Shown: positions 29,043 to 38,384 of the stretch, piece after piece
Position numbering within the stretch: the first letter of the stretch is position 1
Layout of the letters: every line of letters begins with the position of its first letter
DNA from: Prevotella sp. 885
GTDB lineage: Bacteria > Bacteroidota > Bacteroidia > Bacteroidales > Bacteroidaceae
Assembly (NCBI RefSeq): GCF_002265625.1
Contig: NZ_NOVE01000004.1
Coordinates: 1-64,000 of the forward strand
Direction of reading: 5' to 3'
DNA length: 64,000 nucleotides
Program-made: the position numbers and the translations under genes
Notes under the pieces: generated by a model
The model's input: the letters and a program-made list of their open reading frames with translations, nothing else
The model's database searches: none
What the model was told of the DNA's origin: nothing

Positions 29043-29957
29043 TCAGCCCAGCTTCTCTATTTCTTCTTTAGAAAGTCCGGTGTAAGTGGCTATCTTGTCA
29101 ACAGACTCTCCCATTCCGAGCATCGTCTTAGCGAGGCGTTGTCTTTCTTCGTTAACACCTTGCGCTTTTCCTTGTTCTATTCCTTGTTCTATTCCTTGTT
29201 CCAGTCCAAGTCTCATTCCTTCATCGCGTGCATTACCGAGCACGTCATTTTGTATCATCACGGCGTTGATATGCTCGTCATAGGCATAGCGTTCTGCGTC
29301 TGTCATCGAGTAGTATAGTAGTTTCTTTCTTGCTTCCTGCAGTCCGGGTGCGGTGGTGTCGTCTTTTATGATGCCATTCTTCAGATACGCCACCCATTCC
29401 TCGAGTGGTGTAACAGCCACCTTGTTAAATTCATTTACGCGTACGAGGATATACTCAGGGAAGATTTCCGAAGGACTTTTTCTCACGATGGTTCCTTTCT
29501 CCTTACTGCTCACCATCAGCTGGTCGTGTGTATGTACGCCGATAAACTTGTTTTGTCCGACGTACAGATAGTCAGCACCCTTTCCGAGGTCGAAATATAG
29601 AATGCTGATGGAGTAGACCTTCTTCACCTCCTTGTATGTATCTCCGAGATTTATATGCTCCGTGATGGCCTTTGCCACCCCGTAGAGTATTCGCTCTAAA
29701 TAATAAAGCTCGCTCGTGTTCTGTACCTCCACGATTATAATCTCGCCCTTTGAGTTCTTTGCTTTGATATCCACGCGGTTGAACTTGTCGTCCTCAGCCT
29801 TCTGGTTGCCTTCGCTTTCGAGAATCTCCAGTATCTCCACCTTCTCGTTCAGGAACACGGTAAGAAATCCTTCGAGTACGTCGAAGTTGGCCTTTTGTCG
29901 TAGTAGGCGTTTGATAGCCCAGTCAAAGCGTATGTATTTATCATTCAGTGTACCCAT
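29043..29957 (-). CDS. Rpn-family PD-(D/E)XK nuclease, copy 2
   Basis: A 304-residue paralogue of the protein at 15889-16803, very similar over the first 230 residues (same KYIRFDWAIKRLLRQKANFDVLEGF, RVDIKAKN and EVQNTSELYY blocks). The catalytic D and E-x-Q positions are kept. The C-terminal repeat differs: GLEQGIEQGIEQGKAQG is encoded by 12-bp units of TTGTTCTATTCC type. The minus-strand promoter element TAAGTTTG (29993-30000) and its flank also match the other copy, so the duplication included the control region. Each copy follows a convergent gene and a hairpin. Confidence 0.85.
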   Translation of the reverse strand: MGTLNDKYIRFDWAIKRLLRQKANFDVLEGFLTVFLNEKVEILEILESEGNQKAEDDKFNRVDIKAKNSKGEIIIVEVQNTSELYYLERILYGVAKAITEHINLGDTYKEVKKVYSISILYFDLGKGADYLYVGQNKFIGVHTHDQLMVSSKEKGTIVRKSPSEIFPEYILVRVNEFNKVAVTPLEEWVAYLKNGIIKDDTTAPGLQEARKKLLYYSMTDAERYAYDEHINAVMIQNDVLGNARDEGMRLGLEQGIEQGIEQGKAQGVNEERQRLAKTMLGMGESVDKIATYTGLSKEEIEKLG

Positions 29958-30144
29958 ATCTCATATATATGTTATGTTCAGAGTTTCTTCTGCAAACTTA
30001 CATAAAATAGTTTAGAAAACATCCATATAATTCGTCTTTTTTGTGTAAGTTTGCATTCAGAAATACGACATAAGCCGTTAAAGCCTAATTGTTTAGCTAA
30101 CACTATCACAAATCATTGAATAATTATTCTTATCATTTTTATTT

Positions 30145-33100
30145 ATGACAAAAAAACATCTACACATGCTGCACTCTTCCGTTGTTGCCCTCGCCGTTGC
30201 GATGACAGCAGGAAATGCGCAGGCAGCAACGTCCGTAAGCAAGCCGGGAATGGCACCGCTGGACGCTAATGCCGCACGGACTGCCACGGCAAACTTCCTC
30301 AGTCCGTTGAAGGCTGCGGCACGCGCCGCATCGCGCGACCTATGGGGCTATATGTATTATGCCAATGCTTGGCCTACGGCAAGTCAGGAGTACGGATTCA
30401 TGGCATTTGATGCTGCAACAGCTTCCAACTTCCGCGACCTGCGTACAGAAGAGGAACGCAACATGCTTCCTAACGGAGGTTCTTCTCTCTATAACGGTAA
30501 GTATAATCTTATCAACTACAAGAAGAACGGCAATTCGCTCCGAATCACTCACTATTGCCTCAACACCGAGAGCAAGTGGCATTCTGAATTCGCTCCCGAG
30601 GAAGTGACGTCAATGTCGCTTCTTGCCACGGAGACAGCCACAAGCCAGCTGACGGGAAAGGTGTACGGACAGTTCTACACCAACGACATGAGCAGCTTCG
30701 AGTTCGGCGTAATCGATTATGATAAGATGGAGCGCACCGCCATTGCGCCGTCCACACACAAGTATGTGGCTATGGGCGTCAGCTCGGAGGAGCGCGTTTA
30801 CGGCGTCGCAACAGACGGATTCCTTTACGAGATAGACACCAAGACTGGCGAGGAGACCAAGATAGGTCCCACCGGAGTCTACGTAGCGCCTTCGTCAGAG
30901 AAGAGTTTCGGACAGAGTGGCGAGATTGATCAGGACGACGACACCTTCTATTGGGCTTCGTTCGACGCCAATAAGCACGGCGCTCTCTACACCGTCGACC
31001 TCAAGACCGGACTTGCCACACTCGTGGCAGACTTCCCTCACAACGAGCTGTTCTACGGTCTGGCTGTTCCAGAAGCCACCCCGGATGCAGCAGCACCTGC
31101 CGCACCTACCATCTCTGTAAGCTTTAACGGCGCTTCCACGACCGGACAGATATCCATCGTGGCTCCTTCCAAGACATACGGCGGATCTGCACTTACGGGC
31201 AATGTGGACTACGTGGTTCACGCCGGCACACAGCAGGTTCTCAACGGAACTATGAAGGCAGGATCGACATCCTCGTATGACATCACCGTGCCGGAGGGCA
31301 TGAACTACATCACCGTGACGCTCTCTAACGCCGCAGGCAAGAGCAAGAAGGCTTCCACGTCCGTATTCGTGGGCTACGACCAGCCCAAGCAGGTGTCGTT
31401 CGCACGTCTCAAGATTGACGAATCGACGGGCAAGTCCACAGTTACTTGGGGAGCGCCCAGCGGAACACTCAACGGTGGTTATCTCGGAACGCTCAAGTAT
31501 GACGTCGTTCGCTATCCTGACGGCACGACTGTGGCAAGCGGAACAAGCGCCACGACATTCTCTGAGACCTTTACAGACCGTCAGCTGCGCAACTACTATT
31601 ACGGCATTACGCCCGTCAACGGTACGAAGCGCGGTGAGGAACGCCGCACTCCTGCCGTGCGTTTCGGCGACAACATCGAGCCTCCTTACCACGAATCGTT
31701 CGACACGGAGAACGACTTCGACCTCTATACTGTCCTTGATGCCAACAGCGACAAATACACTTGGTCATGGCACGAGAAGAATATGTGCGCACAGTACGAG
31801 TCGACCGACGCCAAGAAGACAGCCGACGACTGGCTCTTCACTCCTCCCGTACAGCTGCGTGCCAACCATTCTTACACCGTCCGCTTCAAGGCACGCAACT
31901 CAATGTCGCTCTATGCAGAGTATGTTGAGGCCAAGTGGGGCAATGCGGCAACTGTGGCAGGAATGACCAACGTGGTGGCTCCTGAGACAAAGCTCACAGA
32001 CAGCAACAACGCAAAGACGCTGGAGACAACGTTCAACGTGTCAAAGGACCAGATATTCTATCTCGGCATCCACGCCATCAGCAAGGCTGGAACCGGCAAG
32101 ATCTTCGTTGACGATATAGAGATACTCGACAACGGCGTGCTCAACGGACCTGCTGCCGTGGAGGACTTCACCGTCACTCCCGACCCGAACGCAGCGCTCC
32201 GCGCCACCGTTTCGTTCCGTCTCCCTGAGAAGAACGTGGCTGGCAACACCGTCGGCGCCATCACCAAGACCATCGTAACACGCGACGGCAAGACCGTTAA
32301 GGAGTTCGGTGCTGGCAAGGCTGGTCAGACTCTAACGTGCGAGGATGCATCGCCCGTAGCCGGATTCAACAACTACACCGTTACAGCATACACATCCGCA
32401 GGAGCCGGCACACCTAAGATTGTTTCGCAGTACGTCGGTCTTGACGTTCCCGCTGTGCCCACCGGACTGAAGGTTAACGACAAGCAAAGCTCCGTAAACC
32501 TCACTTGGGACAAGGCTTCCGCACGCGGCACCAACGGTGGCGCAGTCATTACGGACGACGTAACGTTCAATGTTTATCGTGCTCGCTCCAACGGTGGCGT
32601 GACCAACCTGCAGCTCCTCCATTCGCCGAAGGACAACACCTACAGCGACAACATCTCCACAACGGAGGGCGCTCAGCAGCTCCGTCTCTATGCTGTCTCT
32701 GCAAAGAACGACAAGGGCGAGAGCACACCGGTTCTCTCACCGGCTGTCATCACCGGCGCAGCTTACCAGCTTCCGTTCCGTTCTGGCTTCACCACAGAAG
32801 AAGGCGCACCGCTCTGGTGGTCGCTTACCGCTGACGAAGAGAACGGCTTGGGATTCCTTCAGAACACGCAGACATCTTCTGACGGCGACAACAACTGCCT
32901 CGCTTTCACGTCATACAAGAACGGAGGTACAGCCGATATCAGCTCAGGCAAGATTGCTCTCGGTGGTGTTGCAAAGCCCATCGTGACGTTCAATCACAGC
33001 GGAACAGCCGACAAGGACATCGTTCTCGACGTTTATGCTGCCACACCCGACGGCACACAGACGCTCCTCGGAACCGTTGACTATAACAATGTATCCGGTA

Positions 33101-34566
33101 AGGCAGACGATTGGCACCGCACATCATTCGGCATTCCTGCTGCAATGGCGTCAGAGCCTTACGTCATCATCACCTTCAAGGCCACCGCTTCCCTCTACGG
33201 CATTCTCAAGTTGGACGACGTTTGCGTGCGCAATACTTACACCAACGACCTCTCCGTGGCTCTCTCTGCACCTTCAGAAATCCATCGTGGCGTGAAGACT
33301 CCGGTTAGCGTGACCGTCACCAACAGCGGCGAAAAGGCTGCTTCAGGTTACACCGTCACCCTGACTTCAGGCAACAAGGAGCTGTTCTCGCAGAAGGTAA
33401 GCGCGGCATTGCAGCCTCTTGCTGAGAAGACATTCAAGGCAGACATCGTCAGTCCGGTGACAAGCCGTTCTGAGAAGATGAATCTCAAGGCCACTGTTAC
33501 CTACGATGCTGACGAGTATAAGGCTGACAACACGGCATACGCCGATGCGAAGGTCATTGATTCCGATGTGCCTATGCCTGCATCGTTCAGCTCGTCAAAG
33601 GATGAGGCTGCCAACAAGCTCACTATGACATGGAGCACTCCGAAGGCTGTCAACAAGCGCGTGACAGAAGACTTCGAGCAGTACGACAGCTGGGCCATCA
33701 ATCAGTTCGGCGATTGGACCACATACACCGGCAAGAAGGGCAACACCACGGGCGGTTGGTGGGCAACATACGGTATGCCGTTCCCGCACGAGGGTGAGAA
33801 CTATACGTACATCGTATTCAATCCTGAGGCCATCCAGCCGGGCATCACTTCGCAGAACTCGTCCATCGCTCCCCGCAGTGGCGAGAAGTGCCTGATGTCT
33901 ATGTATAGCCGTGATGGCAGAACCTATTACGATACTGACGACTGGCTGATTTCTCCGATGCTTTCAGGTGAGGCACAGACCATTCTCTTCTGGGCCAACA
34001 ACGCTCAGCCTGACATGATGAACATCCGCTATCCGCAGACCATAGAGGTGCTCTATTCGGACAAGACAGCTGACCACGCCGACTTCCAGAAGGTGTCTAC
34101 GTTCACGCAGTCAGGCGGTAAGTGGAACTCGTTCACAGCCGAACTCCCCGACGGTGCCAACTACTTCGCCATCCGCTGCACCACGAAGGAGGCTGACGCA
34201 TTCTGTATGCTCCTTGACGACGTATATTATTATGCCGGATACGGCAAGCTGAAGGGATATAATGTATATCGCAACGACGAGTTGGTGGCTACGCTTCCTG
34301 CCGATGCCACATCCACAACCGTGACCTTCGACCCCAATGCTGAGGCTACACGTTACAGCGTTTCTGCCGTATACGCAGGTGGAGAGTCGACTGCAGCATA
34401 CGACGACGCTTGCCAGACCGACATCCATAACGTCACCATCGACGCCCAGCATCCTGCCGATGTCTACACAGTGGACGGACGTATCGTACGCAAGAACGCC
34501 ACATCACTCGCACAGCTCCCGAAGGGCATCTACGTAGTGAACGGCAAGAAGGTTGTAAAGAAATAG
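30145..34566 (+). CDS. Very large secreted protein with choice-of-anchor J, FN3-like and CARDB-like domains
   Basis: A 1473-residue exported protein with an N-terminal signal region (HSSVVALAVAMTAGNAQA). Residues 60-310 look like a beta-propeller or repeat domain (YGVATDGFLYEIDTKTGEETKIG). Then come FN3-like segments (QVSFARLKIDESTGKSTVTWGAPSG). A choice-of-anchor J domain lies near 510-660 (YHESFDTENDFDLY to IFVDDIEIL). Further FN3-like units and a CARDB-like domain (VTVTNSGEKAASGYTVTL) follow, then a second anchor J domain near 1170-1365. The C-terminal TVDGRIVRKNATSLAQLPKG with a Lys-rich end matches Bacteroidetes exported-protein tails. TAAGTTTG at 30046-30053 is the likely -7. The ligand is unknown. 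Confidence 0.75.
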   Translation: MTKKHLHMLHSSVVALAVAMTAGNAQAATSVSKPGMAPLDANAARTATANFLSPLKAAARAASRDLWGYMYYANAWPTASQEYGFMAFDAATASNFRDLRTEEERNMLPNGGSSLYNGKYNLINYKKNGNSLRITHYCLNTESKWHSEFAPEEVTSMSLLATETATSQLTGKVYGQFYTNDMSSFEFGVIDYDKMERTAIAPSTHKYVAMGVSSEERVYGVATDGFLYEIDTKTGEETKIGPTGVYVAPSSEKSFGQSGEIDQDDDTFYWASFDANKHGALYTVDLKTGLATLVADFPHNELFYGLAVPEATPDAAAPAAPTISVSFNGASTTGQISIVAPSKTYGGSALTGNVDYVVHAGTQQVLNGTMKAGSTSSYDITVPEGMNYITVTLSNAAGKSKKASTSVFVGYDQPKQVSFARLKIDESTGKSTVTWGAPSGTLNGGYLGTLKYDVVRYPDGTTVASGTSATTFSETFTDRQLRNYYYGITPVNGTKRGEERRTPAVRFGDNIEPPYHESFDTENDFDLYTVLDANSDKYTWSWHEKNMCAQYESTDAKKTADDWLFTPPVQLRANHSYTVRFKARNSMSLYAEYVEAKWGNAATVAGMTNVVAPETKLTDSNNAKTLETTFNVSKDQIFYLGIHAISKAGTGKIFVDDIEILDNGVLNGPAAVEDFTVTPDPNAALRATVSFRLPEKNVAGNTVGAITKTIVTRDGKTVKEFGAGKAGQTLTCEDASPVAGFNNYTVTAYTSAGAGTPKIVSQYVGLDVPAVPTGLKVNDKQSSVNLTWDKASARGTNGGAVITDDVTFNVYRARSNGGVTNLQLLHSPKDNTYSDNISTTEGAQQLRLYAVSAKNDKGESTPVLSPAVITGAAYQLPFRSGFTTEEGAPLWWSLTADEENGLGFLQNTQTSSDGDNNCLAFTSYKNGGTADISSGKIALGGVAKPIVTFNHSGTADKDIVLDVYAATPDGTQTLLGTVDYNNVSGKADDWHRTSFGIPAAMASEPYVIITFKATASLYGILKLDDVCVRNTYTNDLSVALSAPSEIHRGVKTPVSVTVTNSGEKAASGYTVTLTSGNKELFSQKVSAALQPLAEKTFKADIVSPVTSRSEKMNLKATVTYDADEYKADNTAYADAKVIDSDVPMPASFSSSKDEAANKLTMTWSTPKAVNKRVTEDFEQYDSWAINQFGDWTTYTGKKGNTTGGWWATYGMPFPHEGENYTYIVFNPEAIQPGITSQNSSIAPRSGEKCLMSMYSRDGRTYYDTDDWLISPMLSGEAQTILFWANNAQPDMMNIRYPQTIEVLYSDKTADHADFQKVSTFTQSGGKWNSFTAELPDGANYFAIRCTTKEADAFCMLLDDVYYYAGYGKLKGYNVYRNDELVATLPADATSTTVTFDPNAEATRYSVSAVYAGGESTAAYDDACQTDIHNVTIDAQHPADVYTVDGRIVRKNATSLAQLPKGIYVVNGKKVVKK

Positions 34567-34584
34567 CCTTAACTAACTCATTAT

Positions 34585-34629
34585 AAGAAAACGCCTGCAA
34601 AGCCAAATGGGTTTTGCAGGCGTTTTCTT
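34585..34629. terminator. Bidirectional terminator after the 1473-residue protein gene
   Basis: AAGAAAACGCCTGCAAA pairs with the GTTTTGCAGGCGTTTTCTT arm over about 17 bp. It sits 3 bases from the convergent M16 peptidase stop. Confidence 0.88.
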
Positions 34630-34632
34630 GTT

Positions 34633-35892
34633 CTATCTGATCATCATTCTCGTAAGGTTTTCCTCGCTGAAAGTTTCCCTTGCCACAGCCTGAATCTCCT
34701 CTGCCGTGAGCGTGTCGATGCGTTCGCAGAGCGCCGTCACGTCCTTCAGCCAGCCGTAATGGAGGAATGTCTTGGCAAAGTCGAGCGCGAAAGCCTCCCT
34801 CGAATCACACGCTATACCAATCTGTCCGCGTATCTGCTTCTTCGCAGCTCTCAGCACAGCGTTGCTCAGCGGCTTCTCCATCACCTTGTCAAGCTCGCGG
34901 CGGACAAGGCGCAGACAGCGGTTGACGTTCTTCGGATCGCAACCGAAGTAGACTGCCCACAGTCCGGTGTCCGAATAGCTCTGCGTCATGCTCTCCACCG
35001 TATAGACTAAGGCGTTTCTCTCTCGCAGCGATACGTTCAGCCTTGCCGTCATGCCCGGTCCGCCGAGGATGTTGTTAAGGAAGTAGAGAGCTATGCGGCG
35101 CTTGTCCCTGATGCCGTACGAACGGGTGCCGAGCATCACGTGAGCGAGGTGCGTGTCCATGTGCTTCTCCAAGGTTTGCGCCACGTAGGGTGGGAGTGTG
35201 GCACCCTCGGCAGCCTCCTTTATGCGGCGTTCCACGATGGGCAACACCGGTGCTGTGCCCGCCGGCAATGGGCAGGCACGTTCCAACAGCTTCACCAGCC
35301 GACCGAAGTCTACGTCGCCATACGCGAAGAACACGCAGTTCTCCGGGCGGTAATAACGCTCGGTGAAGCGCTTTGCGTCCGCCGTAGTGTAAGTTCGCAG
35401 CTGGTCAGCCGACCCCAGAATGTTGTGTCCGAGGGGATGTCCTTTGTATATGGCGTTCTCGAAGAGGTCGTAGACGAGTTCGGAAGGCGAGTCGTTATAA
35501 CTCTCAATCTCGTCGATTATCACCTCCACCTCCTTGTCAATCTCCGCTTGAGGATACGTACTGTTAAAGACGATGTCGGTAAGCAGGTCCACGGCACGGT
35601 CGATGTCGTCCTTAAGCACGGCGGCATGATAGACCGTCTCCTCCTTGTTGGTGAAGGCGTTGAGGTCGCCGCCCACACTATCCAGATAGCCGAGAATCTT
35701 CATCGAGCCACGTCGCTCGGTGCCCTTGAAGGTCATGTGTTCGCAGAAGTGCGCCATTCCCTCCTCCCGTCCCGCCATTTCGTCGCGCGTTCCGGCTGCC
35801 ACGGCATACCCGCAGTAGACCACGGGTGAGCTGCTTGGAAGATGTATTACACGCAGACCAGACGCCAGCGTGTGTGTATTGTATTTCGTCAT
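34633..35892 (-). CDS. M16 family zinc metallopeptidase
   Basis: A 419-residue M16B-type (processing peptidase-like) protein. The inverted zinc motif is HFCEH (residues 48-52), and the downstream Glu appears in EKEVEVIIDEIESYNDSPSELVYD. The C-terminal half holds the partner domain (FLNNILGGPGMTARLNVSLRERNALVYTVES). There is no signal peptide, so it is probably cytoplasmic. The gene stands alone. Confidence 0.92.
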   Translation of the reverse strand: MTKYNTHTLASGLRVIHLPSSSPVVYCGYAVAAGTRDEMAGREEGMAHFCEHMTFKGTERRGSMKILGYLDSVGGDLNAFTNKEETVYHAAVLKDDIDRAVDLLTDIVFNSTYPQAEIDKEVEVIIDEIESYNDSPSELVYDLFENAIYKGHPLGHNILGSADQLRTYTTADAKRFTERYYRPENCVFFAYGDVDFGRLVKLLERACPLPAGTAPVLPIVERRIKEAAEGATLPPYVAQTLEKHMDTHLAHVMLGTRSYGIRDKRRIALYFLNNILGGPGMTARLNVSLRERNALVYTVESMTQSYSDTGLWAVYFGCDPKNVNRCLRLVRRELDKVMEKPLSNAVLRAAKKQIRGQIGIACDSREAFALDFAKTFLHYGWLKDVTALCERIDTLTAEEIQAVARETFSEENLTRMMIR

Positions 35893-36154
35893 GCTGCAAA
35901 GTTACACTTTTCGGTAGACACCCGAGCAAGGGTTATGCAGTTTTATCAACTTTCATCTCTCAATTCTCAACTTGATTGTTGTTTGATGTTACGTATTTAC
36001 CCATTTTTGGTCAATAAGTCATATTTAAGATATATTGTCTTATTAATGTCTAAATACAGGAAACTTTAGTGTTCTAAAAAGTTTCGCAACCGCATTTTTT
36101 ATATAACTTTGCGCCATCGACAACATGTAATTATTATTAAAAAATAGTATTAAG

Positions 36155-37120
36155 ATGATGACACTAATAAGAAAGGCTGCCATTGCAGCCATCGCCTTAT
36201 TGCTCATGCCGCTGACGGCAAGTGCAGACGGCAACTTCGTGCTTTTCAAGTACGGCAACTTCGACACATGGGTAACACGTCAGATACATGAGTCGGCTGT
36301 GATAGGCGGAAACAAGAAGACGCTCTACGAGATTGGCCCCTCACGCGCCCTTACCGGCAACAATCCGTACACCAATCTCGGCGGTTCGCCGTGGGGAACC
36401 AGCAACGTCATGGCTAAGGTTATGGGCGTTGTGAAGACCAACAACTCCGTTTATCGCGACCATCACGGCTCGGGACATTGCGCCAAGATGATGACGCACA
36501 TCGAGACTTGCCGCGTCCTCGGCATGATGAACATCAAGGTGTTGGCGGCTGGAAGCATATTCCTCGGCGACATGAAAGAGCCTATCACAGGAACGAAGGA
36601 CGGTCCCAAGGCGCTCAACTTCGGCATTCCCTTCACGCATCGTCCTAAGGCGCTGCGCTATGACTATCGTGTTCAGGTGCCCGGAAACGCCAACCGCGTG
36701 AAGCAGACAGGCTTCTCCAAGCCAACTACGGTGGCAGGAAAGGACTGCTGCATAACCGTGCTCTTCCTCCAGAAGCGCCACGAGGACGCCCATGGCAACA
36801 TCACAGCCAAGCGAGTCGGAACGCTTGTCGTGAAGTATAGCAAGACCACGGGCAAGTGGATAGACGGTGCCACGTACGAAATACATTACGGCAACATCAC
36901 GCACAAGCCTTTCTACGACGCCTCCACCATGGGTCTGCGTTCCGTAGACTACGCCCGAAACTCCAAGGGCAAGAGCGTTCTTGTGAGAGAAACGGGCTGG
37001 GCTGACGCTGGCGAGACGCCCTCACACCTCGTATTGCAGTTCTCTTCCAGCCACGGCGGAGCCTATGTCGGCACCGTGGGCAACACCTTCTGGGTGGACA
37101 ACGTAGGACTGGTGTATTAA
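36155..37120 (+). CDS. PCMD-domain exported protein
   Basis: A 321-residue exported protein (signal MMTLIRKAAIAAIALLLMPLTASA). The body resembles the PCMD (putative carbohydrate metabolism) fold: FDTWVTRQIHES, PYTNLGGSPWGTSN, ALNFGIPFTHRPKALRYDYRVQVPG and a final FWVDNVGLVY. PCMD proteins are usually found in Bacteroidetes surface systems and may bind glycans. A promoter with TAACTTTG at 36104-36111 precedes it. It is the first of three closely spaced genes (19 and 21 bases apart) with an outer-membrane barrel and a phosphoethanolamine transferase, pointing to envelope work. Confidence 0.7.
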   Translation: MMTLIRKAAIAAIALLLMPLTASADGNFVLFKYGNFDTWVTRQIHESAVIGGNKKTLYEIGPSRALTGNNPYTNLGGSPWGTSNVMAKVMGVVKTNNSVYRDHHGSGHCAKMMTHIETCRVLGMMNIKVLAAGSIFLGDMKEPITGTKDGPKALNFGIPFTHRPKALRYDYRVQVPGNANRVKQTGFSKPTTVAGKDCCITVLFLQKRHEDAHGNITAKRVGTLVVKYSKTTGKWIDGATYEIHYGNITHKPFYDASTMGLRSVDYARNSKGKSVLVRETGWADAGETPSHLVLQFSSSHGGAYVGTVGNTFWVDNVGLVY

Positions 37121-37139
37121 CTAAACTATTCTTTAGACA

Positions 37140-38363
37140 ATGAAGCCAATCATACCCCTGCTTCTCTCCCTGCTTTTCCCAACGGGAATGTCGGCGCAGC
37201 AGAAAGACATACACGTCGACACTATGGCTACGGCAACGCCCATGACGCTTGCCGCAGCCGATACAGTCGTGCATGCGCAGTCCGCAGCTGACCAGCTGCC
37301 GCAGAAGAAGCGCAGTCTGATGACTCGATTTCTCGACTATTTCAACGACGCCAACAAGGAGAAGAAGAACCGTCGGTTCGACTTCAGTATTATCGGCGGA
37401 CCGCATTACAGCACGGACACCAAGCTTGGCATAGGTCTGGTGGCCGCCGGACTCTATCGTTCCAACCCGCAGGACACGCTCCAGCCGCCAAGCAACGTGT
37501 CGCTCTTCGGCGACGTGTCTACCGTCGGATTCTATATGCTCGGCATCCGTGGCACGCATATCTTCCCCGGCGACAAGCAGCGCATCGACTACACCACTTA
37601 CTTCTATTCCTTCCCCACCGACTTCTGGGGAATGGGGTATGCCAACGGCGACAACGATGACAACTGCAGCGACATGAAACGATGGCAGGCGCAGATGAAG
37701 GCGAGCTGGCTGTTCCAGACCGCCGACCGGCTGTTTATAGGTCCGACGCTCTCCATCGACTACATCGAAGGCAGAAACATAGAGCGCCCCGAGCTGTTAG
37801 AAGGCCAGCGCACGAAGACGTTCAATCTGGGTGTGGGCGTGACGCTCCTCTACGATACGCGTGACAATCTCACGGCTCCACATTCGGGAGTTTATCTCTC
37901 GCTTATGGAGTTGGCGCGTCCGCATTTCCTCGGCAATCATTATGCCTTCTCCACCACCGACCTCCGTGCAAGCGGATACATACCCGTGTGGAAGGGAGTT
38001 ACGCTCGCTGCCGACTGCCGCGCCACCATCAACATCGGCAATCCTTCGTGGGGAATGATGGCTCTCCTCGGCAACAGCTATTCAATGCGAGGCTATTACG
38101 AGGGACGTTATCGCGACAAGAACAAGATAGAGGCAACCATCGAACTCCGTCAGCACGTATGGCGACGCAACGGCGTCGTGGCGTGGGCTGGAGCAGGTAC
38201 GGTGTTCCCCAAGTTTGCCGACCTCAGAATGAAGCATGTCCTGCCCAACTTCGGTGTGGGCTATCGTTGGGAATTCAAGAAGAACGTGAATGTCCGACTC
38301 GACTACGGATTCGGAAAGCACGGACAGAAAGGATTCATATTCAATATCAACGAGGCTTTTTAG
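37140..38363 (+). CDS. BamA/surface-antigen family outer-membrane beta-barrel
   Basis: A 407-residue exported protein (signal MKPIIPLLLSLLFPTGMSAQ). The C-terminal 320 residues form a barrel of the bacterial surface-antigen (D15/BamA-like) type: FDFSIIGGPHYSTDTKLGIGLVAAG, LGVGVTLLYDTRDNLTAPHSGVYLSL, LGNSYSMRGYYEGRYRDKN and a final GFIFNINEAF strand ending in Phe. There are no POTRA domains, so it is not the essential BamA. It may export or insert a partner such as the PCMD protein encoded 19 bases upstream, which is an inference. Confidence 0.82.
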   Translation: MKPIIPLLLSLLFPTGMSAQQKDIHVDTMATATPMTLAAADTVVHAQSAADQLPQKKRSLMTRFLDYFNDANKEKKNRRFDFSIIGGPHYSTDTKLGIGLVAAGLYRSNPQDTLQPPSNVSLFGDVSTVGFYMLGIRGTHIFPGDKQRIDYTTYFYSFPTDFWGMGYANGDNDDNCSDMKRWQAQMKASWLFQTADRLFIGPTLSIDYIEGRNIERPELLEGQRTKTFNLGVGVTLLYDTRDNLTAPHSGVYLSLMELARPHFLGNHYAFSTTDLRASGYIPVWKGVTLAADCRATINIGNPSWGMMALLGNSYSMRGYYEGRYRDKNKIEATIELRQHVWRRNGVVAWAGAGTVFPKFADLRMKHVLPNFGVGYRWEFKKNVNVRLDYGFGKHGQKGFIFNINEAF

Positions 38364-38384
38364 GGCTTTCAACTTTCAAATAGT

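Noticed and set aside
37140-38363. Essential BamA for the barrel protein
   Set aside because: There are no POTRA repeats and the protein is about half the BamA length.
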